Source: Silene latifolia (taxonomy: Eukaryota; Streptophyta; Magnoliopsida; Caryophyllales; Caryophyllaceae). From it: a stretch of 64,000 nucleotides of DNA. The position numbers and the translations under genes are program-made. Location of the stretch: NCBI RefSeq assembly GCF_048544455.1, contig NC_133526.1:5100001-5164000 (forward strand), read 5' to 3'. Of the stretch, positions 31,401 through 44,800 are shown one piece after another. The first letter of the stretch is position 1, and each line of letters begins with the position of its first letter. Under the pieces are notes generated by a model. That model had not been told where the DNA came from. It was given only the letters and a program-made list of their open reading frames with translations, and ran no database searches.

Positions 31401-34400
31401 TCAACAAACAAACTCCTGTAAATAACGAAGCCTGATGATGTAATGGAGTGACATACCTACATAACAACTAATCAAAAGAATAATCAGTAGGATGCACTTC
31501 CCCAAGCGTGAGAAAATTCAATTAAAACAGATAGAAGAGTCTATATCCTTAAACTTTATGAAAGACAAATTGAGGGTTGATAGTGCATAGCAAAAGCTTA
31601 ACAAGATAAGGGAAAAACCTGGAGCGGAAGGGCACAACATAAGTCAAAGGGCACAACATATACGAACAAGACTCCGAAAAATAAAACACAATTTTAACTG
31701 ATTTCATTAGTGTAAACACAGGTTCGGCAGTAATCGATTCATAAAAAATCTACGGACCTCAAAGTTGAAAGAGAAGAAACAATCCATTCAAATATCCACT
31801 ACGTTATCTGGATGCATGCCGAAACCCCAAGTCATAACAGGCACATTCCTCTAGACAGCCATAAATCTTCTGCACAAACCAGAAGGAAAGAGGATCATCC
31901 ACACAAATGAATTGACATACCTCTAACTGGCCGCATGTCTAAAGCCTAAATCAAATTCTATAGAAGGTAAAATATTTCTCTTGACTGCCGTAACGGAAGA
32001 GTAAATGCAGTATCACTCTGAAATGATTATTCTGCTTGAATCCAATTAAGCTAAGGCTGCTTTCATTTTCCCGGAGCTTCAAAACTCTAATACACCACGA
32101 TAGAAAGAAGGCGAACTATGGAACAATCCGAAGAAACTGAAGACATCAATAAGCAAGAATTCATGAGCCTTACGGAACGAATACGATATAAATCATCATA
32201 AGACTATATACCTAAGCACAATGTCATCTTTATCTAGTATCAATACCATTACATCCAGCCATAACCACTGCTGCCTACAGTAACGTGATGCGACTAAATA
32301 ATTGGTGTGATTTAAAATAAGAACCAACATAGCATACCAATGAATCAACGCCCTTCTCCAAAACCACTTGATGATCAAAAATCAAACCACTAGACCCGGA
32401 GAGTATCAAAACCTAAATGAAGACAGAAACCAAAAGAATTGTGTAAGATGGATCTCAGAAGATAAAAATTGTAAATGAAATTTAATTAAGAGTGAACCAA
32501 GTCCCTCCAAACCAACGGAAACCTCTTATATCCATTAACTTCACAAAATAGACTGCATCCTCCAAGCCTGTAACATAAGCTTAACCCGCTAAGGATTGAA
32601 AAACTCAAGTCTGAAAATCTATTACATGCAAAAAAAGAAGTTTAAGCTGACACAGAGACTCCCATAAACCCCGAGGCCGATACAGTAATGGAGTGGCAAC
32701 CTCCATGCCCTTAACTTCATGGCCTATATACCAGGTGAGGCAACATCCGCTAATGAAGAGTCGGACCTAAAAAAGATTAGAAAATCAAAAGACAGGTGTG
32801 GGATATATTGATCTACAGGAACCTCAAAACTAACAGCTTTAAATGAAATGCTCAAGAAGAGTGAGCAACCTCCCTCTAAATCAGGGGAAACCTCTATATC
32901 AGGCCTGAAGCAAAAGGTCAACTCACCAATGAAAAAAAAACTCGTTTACAATGAAGTTTTAATTAACTAATTCACGAAAGAAAGAAGATAAACTGATAAA
33001 GTTAAATCACCTGGACTTTTGTTATAATGGAAGGACATACCTAAATTTAAACAAAGAAAAGGTAAATCAAAAGGATGATGGATGAGGTAAGCTTAACTGA
33101 CCTTACTCGTAATATTAAAATAGTAAAAAAAAAATGATTTTGAAGAGTAAGAAAACTCCCTTAAAACAAGTGAAATCCCTATATCATGAATGATAAACTG
33201 AGGGATGCAAACCTGTAGCAAAAGCCAAATTCGATAACAAAAGAAAATAAAAGAAAAGAAGACTATACAAAAAAAAATGTGGAATTATAAACAAACTCTC
33301 ACAAAGGCTCAAGAATAGTGAACAACTCCCTCCAAATCAAAGGGGACCTCTATTGTATCCTTAACTTCATCTCATATATACGACATTCTGCAAGTCTGCA
33401 GCAAAAGCTCAACTCGCTAAGGACAACACATAGACGAAGGAATAAATCCAGCAAAAAAATAAAGCAATCAAACAAACTCTTGTACACCACCTGTATTGTA
33501 TGCAAAGTCCCTTAAAACTAGTAGAAGCCTCTATACCTTAAGTTCATGACATATACATTGAGAAATGTGAGCCTGTAGTAAAAAGTCCTCAATAAGTACA
33601 GGGAACACATGCTATGGAAGGATTAAAATTTAGCGCAAAAAGAATGTTTGGGTTAACAAAGAAACTCCCCAAGAGTAAGCGAAGTTCCTGAAGACCAGTG
33701 GACGAGTTTATATCCTTGAACTTCATGATAGACAAATTGAGGATTGAATTGAAAGGCATGAAAGTGTGTCGCAAAAGTTACAGGAAGGGGAAAAACAAGG
33801 AGAAAAGGGAACAACCCAAAAGTTCAAAGGCTATAAAACTTGGAAGAATATAAATTACGTTATCTGGATGCATGCCGAAACCCCAAGTCATAACAGGCAC
33901 ATTCCTATAGACAGCCATAAATTTTCTAAACAAACCTGAAGGATGGAGGATTGTCCACACAAATGTATGATATACCTCTGCTTGGCCGCATGTCCAAAGC
34001 CTAAATCAAATTCTATCAAAAGGAAGGTATAAAATAGATTCACTTGACTGCCGGTAACAAAATTGACGAATAAAAGAAGTACCACTCTCCAACTGGCTCA
34101 ACCTGGCACAGGTTCTCCAATAATTCTTCTGCATGAATCTAACTGACGAAGGAACGTTCACGCAAACTTGTGACATGCTGAGAATCTGAGATTAGATCCA
34201 ACACTACTGGGAATTAATTTACTAAAGAGGACCCATGGACGATTCTACATCCTTAAACTTCGTGAAAGACAAATTGAGAGTTGAAAGCGTGCAGCAAAAG
34301 TTTAACAATATAAGGAGTATTCATATACCAAAAGTTCAACGAGCACAACCCAAAAGTTCCAAGGCTATGTCAGTCATATCCCTAGATGCACAGACAATGG

Positions 34401-37400
34401 GGATATACGCATCCACTTACAGACTAGAGGCAACATCTACGGAGTAAAACCTCAATTCACTTCAGGGAAGAAAACTGACATATATAAAATTGTCAGTAAG
34501 TACATAAAATACTAAGATAAGATCAGATAAGTATGTTATTATATTCATGAAGCTTCAAAACCCTCATACGCTCACAATAGTAAGAAGCCCAATTGAGCAA
34601 ATTCATGAAGAAAAAGATCGACATTCTTACAGAGGGCAATGAAGAAACCATGACTTGAGGATAAAGAGAAAGATCGGGGCAGCGGTTATCCGGAAACAAC
34701 CTGATTTTTGAAGTAGAGTGGCAGTGGCCACAAAAACCATCAATTGAGCCAAACATCATGATACAACCCCACAGTGTCCTAGCTGTACTTAAGAAAGGTT
34801 ACTTCCCAAAAACATCACAAGTTCACAAAGTACCACAATGCTGAATCCATAGTAAACTCAATGACAAATCACAGTAAGATTAGTTGCCCAAGCGGATTTC
34901 ACCTTTGTTTAGGATCAAAGCGTAATATCCAGTCACGACCAATAACAGTAGCCTGAAGCAGAAGGAGAAAATTGAAAGACCAAGGGGTCATGACAAACCA
35001 AAATTGCAAGACGTCATGATGAAGAAAAGGTACTTTTATGTCGTAACATACCCTGATGCTCAAGTCATACCAGCATGGCAGCATCAATACACATGCCCAG
35101 CATCAGACCCTAGGTCAACTATATAGGTTGCCAAAAATGGAAGTCAACTGATAAAGGTGAGAAATAAAGAAGGGTCGACTATTTGACCTTCAAAAAGATT
35201 GCAACCGCTGGCCTTTTTATCTTCAAAGCCCATTATTTCTATGATCCCATCTTCATCTAACTATCTAAGAGAAAAGAAAACAAATCTAAAGTCTTCATAG
35301 GGTTCCGGAAAAACAGGATCATGTGGAACTAATTATCACCAAAGTTGGGAGGATTCAGAAACTATACTCTTTAATCCTTTATACTTGCCTTCACCAATGC
35401 ACCTGTGATTCTGTAAAACTCCGGTAGTAGTAAGGAGAAACCTGCCACATGCTCCACCAACTATTTCACTGCTCAATGACGCATGTACATACCATCATGT
35501 CAGTCATATTCCTAAGATGCAGACTAAGAGGATCTAAATTCAATACAAAAGAAGGGCCAACAAAGGAACTCCCTTTCACCATGAGGCTTGGATGGCTGAG
35601 TGACAAGCCTAAAATATTGAGAAAGAAAAGAAAGTTGAAGCAAACCTTAAGCCAAACTCCCTATAATTCGATAACTGAGGACAGCAAACCTGAAGCAAAA
35701 CCTTAATTCGATAAAGAAAGAAAATACAAGGTACAGGATTATTCAAAAAGAAAGTTTGGAAATATAACAAACTCTCACAAAGGCGGAAACCATGACCCGG
35801 AGAGTGTCAAAAGAACCTAAATGAAGTCAGAAACCAAAAGAATGTGTAAGATGGAATCTCAGAAGCCAAGTATTTTAAATGAAATTTCATTAAGAGACAA
35901 ACTCCCTCCAAAACAGTGAAACCCTCTGTATCCTTGACATCAAAGACGGAATCATCCTCCTCCAAGCCTGCAGCATAAGCTTAACCCACTAAGGATTGAA
36001 AAGGTAGACTATGACAAGATAAATTCAGTGAAATAAAAGTTTAAGTTGACATAGAGACTCCCATAAACCATGAGGCCAGATGCAGTAATGGAGTGGCAGA
36101 TCTATATAAAAAAGCAAGTCAAAAGGCACTTGTGAGGAATACTTATCCTATAAGAATCCCAAAAGCAAAAAATTGTAAATGAAAAGTTCATTTATGAGTG
36201 AGCAACTGCCCCAAAACCAATGGGAACCTCTTGTGAACCACGTGCATTTACACTGAGGGTTGCGAGCCTGTAGAAAAAGTTTGTAAACTCAGTAAGCAAG
36301 GGAAACACATGCACTGAGCGGATTAAAATTTAGCACAAAAAAATAGGTTTGGGTTAACAAAGAAACTCCCATAAATCCACGAAGCCTGGTGACTTGGTGA
36401 TGGTGAGAGACAAACCTAAACACAAACCAGAAAATCAAAAGAATCATGTGTGCGATACAGGCCTCAAGGAATCTATGTAGGAAAGGAAATCAAGAGGCAC
36501 TTGTGAGATACTTATCCAACAGAAATCTCTAAAGCAAAAAATTGTAAATGAAAAATTCATCAAGAGTGAGCAACTCCCTCCAACCCAGTCGGAACCTCTA
36601 TTGTATCCTCAACTTCATCTCATATATAAGGCATTCTGCAAGTCTGCAGCAAAAGCTCAACTCACTAAGGAAGGAGAACACATTGACTAGGAATTTAAAT
36701 CCAGCAAAAGAAAAATGAAGCAAACACACACTTCTGAACCACGTGCATTTACAATGAGGGTTGCGAGCCTGTAGCAAAAGTTTTTAACTCAATAAGCAAG
36801 GGAAGCAAATGCTATGAGAGAATTAAAATTTAGCGCAAAAAATAGGTTTGGGTTAACAAAAAAACTCCCAAAAACCACGAAGCCTGGTGATTTGGTGATG
36901 GTGAGAGACATACCTAAATAAAAATCAGAAAATCAAAAGAATCATGTGTGAGATAGACATCAAGGAATCTAAAAAGCTAAAAATAGGAAATAAAAGGTTT
37001 AGCAAGTGTGAGTGTGTGACAAACTCCCTTCAAAGCAGTGAAAAAACTCGACCCTTAATTTCACGTGAAAGATACAGCATGCTCCAAGCCTACAGCAAAA
37101 CTCACCTCACTAAGGAACGAAAACACATTTGACTACGAAGAGTGAAATCCAGCAGATAAGAAAACAAAAGGTTAAGGTCAACAAAGACTCCTGTAACCAC
37201 GAAGCCTGATGTTGTAACGGGGTGACATACCTACATAAAACCAAGTAATCAAAAGAATAGTAGGTAGGACGCACTTAACCCTCACTCGTAAGCCTAAAGG
37301 CTGCACACTGTAATGGAATGACAGACCACAAACCTAAACAAAGATCAGAAAACCAAAAGAATCGCTTATGGGATAAACTAACCTCCAGCAAAAGCTCAAC

Positions 37401-39731
37401 TTGATAACGAAAGAGAAAACATAGCAGACTAAGGATTTAAGTGCAGAGTACCAAAATAGTTGTTTTGGTCAACATAAAAACCTGTGCAAACCACGAGGCC
37501 TGGTGATGTAATCGGGTGACAAACCTAAATAAAAATCCGGAAATAAAACTAATACATGAGGGAAACACGCACCTCAAGGAATCTAAGGTATAATAATAAT
37601 AGTAACTAAAAGAATCTAAGAACGAGCAAGCTCCCTCCAAAAACCCATGGCAAGCACCATGCCCTTAACTTCACGGCCTATAGACTCGTGTGGTCACATT
37701 ATCACATCCAGTACTGAAATGACAGACCTAAACAGGACAAGAAAACCAAAAGACATGTGTCGGATATATTAATCTACAGGAATCTCAAAAACCAAAGGTT
37801 TTCAAAATGAAATGTTTCATGAGTGAGCAAACTCCCTTAATACCATTGAAAGATAAAACTGAGGGCAGCAAACCTGAAGCAAAACCTTAATTCGATAAAG
37901 AAAGAAAATACAAGGTACAGGATTTTTCAAAAAGAAAGTTTGGAAATATAACAAACTCTCACAAAGGCGGGGAAACCATGACCCGGAGAGTGTCAAAAAG
38001 AACCTAAACGAAGTCAGAAACCAAAAGAATTATGTGTAAGATGGAATCTCAAAAGCCAAGTATTTTAAATAAAATTTCATTAAGAGACAAACTCCCTCCA
38101 AACCAGTGAAACCCTCTGTATCCTTAACTTGACATCAAATAGACAGAATCATCCTCCTCCAAGCCTGCAGCATAAGCTTAACCCACTAAGGATTGAAGAG
38201 GTAGACTATGACAAGATAAATTCAGTGAAATGAAAGTTTAAGTTGACGTAGAGACTCCCATAAACCAGGAGGCCAAATGCAGTAATGGAGTGGCAGAACT
38301 ATATAAAAAAGGAAGTTAAAGGCATTTGTGAGGATACTTATCCTACAAGAATCTCAAAAGCAAAAAATTGTAAATGAAAAGTTTATTCAAGAGTGAGCAA
38401 CTGCCCCAAAACTGAGGGTTGCGAGCCTGTAGAAAAAGTTTTTAAACTCAGTAAGCAAGGGAAACACATGCTCTGAGCGGATTAAAATTTAGCACAAAAA
38501 AATAGGTTTGGGTTAACAAAGAAACTCCATAAACCGCGAAACCTGGTGACTTGGTGATGGTGATGGTGAGAGACAAACCTAAATAAAAATCAGAAAATCA
38601 AAAGAATATGTGTGAGAAACAGACCTCAAGGAATCTCAAAAGCTAAAAATAGGAAATAAAAGGTTTAGCAAGTGAGACAAACTCCCTTCAAAGCACTGAA
38701 AAAACTCTTTGCCATTAATTTCACGTGAAAAGATACAGCACGCTCCAAGCCTACAGCAAACGCTCACCTCACTAAGAAACGAAAACACATTTGACTACAA
38801 AGAGTGAAATCCAACAGATAGGAAAAAAATGTTAAGGTCAAAGACTCCTGTAACCACGAAGCCTGATGTTGCAACGGAGTGACATACCTACATAAAATCA
38901 AGTAATCAAAAGAATAGTGGGTAGGATGCACTTATCCCTCACTCGTAAGCCTAAAGGTAAGCAATTCGCATTAAAACCAATGGACGATTTTATATCTTTT
39001 AACTTTGTGAAAGACAAATTGAGAGTTGAATGCATGCAGCAAAAGCTTGGGACAATACAAGGAGTCTTCATATCCCTAAAGTTCGTAGAGCACAATCCAA
39101 AAGTTCCCAAGGCTATGTCAGTCAAGTCCCTAAGACACGCAGACAATGAAGATTTAAATACAATACAGAAAAAGGGAAGTTTAACTTGACATAGAGACTC
39201 CCATAAACCGTGCGGCCAGATACAGTAAGGGAGTGGCAGACCTATATAAAAAGGAAGTCAAAAGGCAGTTGTGAGATTCATATCCTACAGAAATCTCAAA
39301 AGCAAAAAACTGTAAATGAAAAGTTTATTAAGAGTGAGCAACTCCTTCCAAACCAACAAGAACCTCTATTATATTCTTAACTTCATCTCATAGTCATATG
39401 CAAGTCAGTTCGCAAGTCCGCAGCAAAACCTCAACTCGCTAACGAAGAAAACAAGGACATTTAAATCCAGCAACAAAAATCAGGCAAGCAAACAGACTCT
39501 TGTACACCACCTGTATTGAAATGGAGTGGCATACATAAATAAATAGAGGAGATCAAAATTATGGGAATACACAGACCTTGGTCTTAAGCTTAAGATAGTA
39601 AATAAAATGCTATTTCAGAGTAAGCAAACTCCCTTAAAACCAGTAGTAGCTGCTATATCCTTAACTTCAATTGAGCCAAAAATCTTGATACAACCCCAAA
39701 GAGTCCTAGCTGTCCTTGAAGATACATAATA

Positions 39732-39811
39732 CTCCGTTCGTCCTAATCATTTGTTGACCTTTTATATTCTATGTGATAATCAAGATAAACAAGTGATTGG
39801 GACGGAGGGAG
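39732..39811. mobile_element. Stowaway MITE (80 bp)
   Basis: Same element and same TA-flanked position as at 25,101, so the insertion predates the higher-order duplication. Confidence 0.95.
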
Positions 39812-40449
39812 TACATAATAAACTAGAAAAACAAGTGATTGGGATAGATTTACAGATGAGAAGAACCAGCTTGTTTGATCTTATAACAGGTACACCGCGT
39901 CCAAAAAACAGGCTTACAGGGATGCTGCAGCTTCACCACCGTGTCTTAAACAGGCTTACAGAAACACAAACACAACACACATTCAAAGCAGCCATGTTAA
40001 TTAATTAATTAATCTGATTACTATAACCTAAGTAAAGAATATTACCCACCAAAACACAACGGGCGCATAGACATGTCGTTGAGCAACCTAAAAAAGACGT
40101 AAATTCCAGAACTATCTAATTAGGCGCAAGATCAAAATGATGGGATACACAGACCTTAAGCTAAAGATAGTAAATAAAATGCTACTTCAGAGTAAGCAAA
40201 CGCCCTTAAAACCAGTAGTAGCTGCTATATCCTTAACTTCATGACACATACATTGAGGGTATTTATAGTATGTTGTATGGTTGCCTTCCTATGACTGTAT
40301 GAGACACTCAGCGAGAGAGATTAGAGACAGCGGCTATCTAGAAACAACCTGATAAGCATTGGCCACGGAAGTCAGCCACCACCATCAATTGAGCCAAAAA
40401 TCATGATACAACCCCACAGAGTCCTAGCTGTCCTTGACGATACATAATA

Positions 40450-40476
40450 CTCCGTTCGTGATTGGGACGGAGGGAG
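40450..40476. mobile_element. Internally deleted Stowaway MITE (27 bp)
   Basis: CTCCGTTCGTG is joined directly to ATTGGGACGGAGGGAG between TA dinucleotides. The two TIRs meet and the central 53 bp are gone. Confidence 0.85.
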
Positions 40477-40553
40477 TACATAATAAACTAGAAAAACAAG
40501 TGATTTGGATAGATTTACAGATGAGAAGAACCAGCTTGTTTGATCTTATAGCA

Positions 40554-40636
40554 GGGATGCTGCAGCTTCATCACCGCGTCTAAAACAGGCTTATAGGGAT
40601 GCTGCAGCTTCACCACCGCGTCTTAAAGGCTTATGG
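40554..40636. repeat. Minisatellite, two units of about 42 bp
   Basis: Same GGGATGCTGCAGCTTCA and ACCGCGTCT unit as at 25,275. It follows the deleted Stowaway. Confidence 0.8.
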
Positions 40637-40839
40637 AAACACAAACACAACACACATTCAAATCTTGAACAGCTTACGGAAACACAAACACAACACACAT
40701 TCAAAACAACCAAAGTAAAGAACATTACCCACTAAAACACAACGAGTGCATCCATATTAATTAATCTGAAATATAAAATCCAAAACTTGACATGTCGTTG
40801 TTCAACCTAGAGAAGGCGTAAATTCCAGAACTATCTAAT

Positions 40840-41348
40840 TATTCGCATGATCCAGAATATCTGAAACCCTAAAAAAATCAAGTACATCAAATATAAGTGG
40901 GTACTTATCACCAAATTAACGTATTTCAGGAACTAGAAACTTAATGGGTTAAACCTTCTCCAAATAATGTGAAACCCTAAAAAAGTATTAGTAAATTAAA
41001 TCCAAACGAGAGTAAATTATCACCGAATTAAGGAATTTTCAGGATCCAGAATCATGTTTAAACCTTCTCCCACGAATCTGAAATACAACTGATCATCACT
41101 GCCAAAATCATCATCAAATCCTCTTCCACAAATTAATACCAAATCAACAACCAAAATTAGAGCCGTTAAATCCTCGAAATCATATGACGAAAGAAATTCC
41201 TTAAAAACCTAGCAGATGAATTCAATCAACGACGAAAAGTCAAATTAAATCAAATTGAATACCAAATCAATCACCAAAATTAGACCGCACGCCGTTAAAT
41301 CCTTGAAATCGTCTCAGGAAAGAAATTCTTTAAAATCTAGCAGGATGA

Positions 41349-41386
<38 letters not shown>

Positions 41387-41640
41387 CGGAAGCACAATCA
41401 CGGAAAATCAATTCTATATCATCAAATTAATTCATCAATCTTCCAATAACATAACCTAGAAAACAAGGATCTAAACTAGCTGGATAATAACATCATCAAC
41501 GCAAATTAATAGGAAGAAGAAGAAACAAGGAAAGACGAGGAAGTTAGGGAGAGGAGAAAGAGAGCGGGGAAGATTGGAAGATGAAATTATGAGAACCACA
41601 AAAGAGCTATATATAGGGGGAAATAAGGCGGTTGGCAACT
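40840..41640 (-). promoter_or_regulatory. Head of megasatellite copy 2: promoter-like region and leader
   Basis: On the minus strand, CCTATATATAGC (TATA at 41,616-41,608) is followed about 40 nt later by a long pyrimidine-rich leader (CTTCCAATCTTCCCCGC, TTTCTTCTTCTTCCT). Possible splice donors follow. The head contains two tandem copies of a block of about 120 bp (about 41,145-41,260 and 41,261-41,350; both contain CCAAAATTAGA and CCGTTAAATCC). The same arrangement recurs at 53,570-54,460. No conserved ORF starts in it. Confidence 0.55.
41350..41385. repeat. (AATC)n microsatellite, about nine units
   Basis: AATC is repeated about nine times in the leader of copy 2. The matching site in copy 3 (about 54,210) has only two units. 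Confidence 0.95.
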
Positions 41641-41783
41641 TGGGCCACCTGGCATTGCGGATTTTCCACGCGTTTTTTTTAGTCCGTTACTTGACTTTTT
41701 CTTTTTTTATTTTTTTTCCTTTATCCCGCCAACGACATTTTTTTTTTCCGGTGTTACAACAGCTAGTGTAATTGTAAATTACT

Positions 41784-41800
41784 AAAACTTGGGAAATATG

Positions 41801-41847
<47 letters not shown>

Positions 41848-41859
41848 TGGGAAATATGG
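41784..41859 (+). mobile_element. Poly(A)-only retroposition: 18-bp target duplication around A40
   Basis: AAAACTTGGGAAATATGG at 41,784-41,801 is followed by ATTT, a run of 40 A (41,806-41,845), and the same 18 bases again at 41,842-41,859 (overlapping the A run). The matching locus at 57,070 has a single copy and no A run. This is the signature of an extremely 5'-truncated insertion by LINE machinery. Confidence 0.85.
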
Positions 41860-44800
41860 TCTTTTGATAAGTTATTGACATAACAGTCTTTTGTACCTTT
41901 TTATTTGTATTTCGTGACCCTTTCAATGTTGATCGTGACATAGTAATTCCGTACCTATTTATATGAAAAATATACCCATTTTATTTTAATTGTTTTATAC
42001 CTATTTTATTACCTTTAGTACCACTTTACCTTAAAATTGTAATATAATCTCTCAATAAGCTAGCATCATATGCATAAGAGACCACAATGCTCGATCCATA
42101 CTAGACTGCTTAATTTACCACCCAGAAACCCTATTTCATGTAAATAGACCTCCAATATGTGTCCAGCTTGAATTCCAGACCACATACATAAATTTTAGAA
42201 GCCAGAAACCCTATTTACATTAGTTGCCAAAGAATGAGTGCATCTTCATCTAAGATCGAAGGCATAAAATCCAGTACAGAGAGAAAAACTACTAACAGAA
42301 GGGATCGTGACAAAACCAGAAAAGCAAAACTACATATTGAAGAAAAGTTACTCTCCGAAGTCATCACAAGTCTGCAAAGTACCACAATGCTGAATCCATA
42401 GTAAACTCCATGACGTGCCTCGCACCAGGCTGAATCTACACGATCCTCTATCCTCCTCGACCAGAATAGCAACTAAACGAGTTGTCGTTAAATCCTTCCA
42501 TTAAGAACCAAACACGCACCAAACCTTCGAATCCACAATAAGATTACCTAAGCTGATTTCAACTTTGTCTAGGATCAAAAGAGCAACATCCAGTCACAAC
42601 AGAACCAGAATTGCAAGACGTCATGATGAATAAAAAAGCTTTTTTATGTCAAATAACTGCATACCCAAATGCTCAATTCATACCAGCCTCAATACACATG
42701 CCCAGCATCAGACTCGGTCCGTATGATCCTCCGTGACAAGACAAGAAGGAGAGCTACCCAAAAAAAAAGGAATTTTTTAACTTCTACTTCACAGCGACTT
42801 GATATCAAAAGTTTCACTTGTATAGGTTGCCAAAAATGAAAGTCATCTAATAAAGGCGACGAGTAAAGAAATGCCAACTAGACAAACCTTCAAAAAAATT
42901 AACACCACCTCACATTTTTATCTTCGAAGCCCATTAATCACATTTCTATGATCCAATCTTCGCCCAAAAGAGCAGACAAAAAATCTGAAGCCTTCATAAG
43001 GTACCGGAAAAACAGGACCATGTGGAACTAATTACCACCGAAATTATGTGGTTTCGCCAATGCCCCTGTGAATATAACGAAACTGCCTCCAACAAAAGTT
43101 GTACAAGACAAATGTTAGTGGCTCTGTTGCCTCCTGCCATACGCTTCACCACCGACTTCACTGCTCAGTCATATCCCTAAGACGAAGACTATGAGGATAT
43201 AATACAATACAAAAAAGGATCAACAAAGTAACTCCCTTAACCGAGAGGCCTGGATGCCATAGTGGAATGACCAGCCTAAAAAAATTGAGAATAACGAAGG
43301 AATCACAAGGGTGAATGCATTGAGATCATAAGCCAAAAATAGTAGTGAAATGTTCTTTAAGAGTGAGTGAACTCCCTCTAAACCCCTGGAAACCACTTTA
43401 CTTTAGCTCTAGGGATCTCAAAGCCAATAGTCTAAGAGTTAGTAGACTCTCTAAGCCAGTGTAGACTTCGACATCTTCGACCTTCATGTCAAATTCGACC
43501 TTCATGTCAAATATACAGCAAGCTCCAAACCTTGAGCAAAAGCTTAACTTGATAAGGAAAGATAACACATACTTCATAGACTATAAGGATTTAACCAGAG
43601 CATAAAAAAGTAGTAGCATTGGTCAACAAAGAAACCTGAGTGAACCACGAAGCCTCGTGATGTAATCGGGTGACAAACCTAAAAAAAATCAGGATATAAA
43701 AGAACTACGTGAGGCCGTGAGGGGAACACCCACCTTAGGAAATCTCAAAAGCAAGTTTGGAATTATAACAAAGAAAGTTTGGAATTATAACAAACTCGTG
43801 AGGCAGAAACCACTAGACCCTGAAAGTGTCAAAACCTAAACGAAGTCGGAAATCAAAAGAATTGTGTCAGATGGAGTCTCAGAAGCTAAAATTGTAAATG
43901 AAACTTCATATCAAATAGACAGCAATCACCAAGCCTGCAGCATAAGCTTAACCCTCTTAAGGATTCAAACACGTAGACTATGACAAGATAAATTCAATGC
44001 AGTGAAAAATGGAAGTTTAAGTTAAACCATGAGGCCAGATACAGTAATGGAGAAATGACACACATACATTGAGGGTTGCGAGCCTGTAGCAAAATTTTAA
44101 CTCAATAAGCAAAGGAAACACATGGTATGAGAGGAAAAATTTAGCGTAAAAAAAGATTTGGGTTAAAAACAAACTCCCATAAACCACGAAGCTTGGTGAG
44201 TGGTGAGAGGCAATCCTATATAAAATCAGAAAATTGAAAGAATCATGTGTGAGATACAGACCTCGAGGAATCACAAAAGATAAAAAAAAAAATGTTCAAT
44301 AAGAGTGACAAACTCCCTTCAAAGTAGTGATGAAACTCTATATCCTTAACTTCACGTCAACGTCAAATATACCGCATGCTCCAAGCCTACAGCGAAAGCT
44401 CACCTTACTAAGGAACGAAAACACAATTGACTACGAGTAGTGTCCAGCAGAAAAAGGGAAAAAAATGTGTAGGTCAACAAACAAACTCCTGTAAATAACG
44501 AAGCCTGATGATGTAATGGAGTGACATACCTACATAACAACTAATCAAAAGAATAATGAGTAGGATGCACTTATCCCTCACTTGTAAGCTAAAAAGTGTG
44601 TACAAAATATTCCCCAAGAGTCTATATCCTTAAAATTTAAGAAAGACAAATTGAGGGTTGATAGTGCGTAGCAAAAGCTTAACAAGATAAGGGGAAAAGA
44701 GCGGAAGGGCGCAATAAAATCTATGGACCTCAAAGTTGAAAGAGAAGAAACAATCTATACTTTATCTGGATACATGCCGAAACCTCAAGTCATAACAGGT

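Larger units (their letters stand above)
28488..41783 (-). repeat. Megasatellite, higher-order copy 2
   Basis: It starts with the terminal module (28,549-29,750) that is nearly identical to 14,878-15,950 and 42,059-43,200. It continues with the same 265-385-bp units in largely the same order as copy 1, and ends at the head region (about 40,840-41,640). A second, shorter piece of the terminal module lies at 34,800-35,450. Within the copy, 35,660-36,360 and 37,860-38,530 are near-duplicates 2.2 kb apart. No ORF is conserved between units. The Mutator-like element and (TTG)n retroposon of copy 1 are absent here. Confidence 0.8.

Noticed and set aside
41340..41390. CRISPR-like direct repeats
   Set aside because: Simple AATC microsatellite without spacers, in a plant genome.
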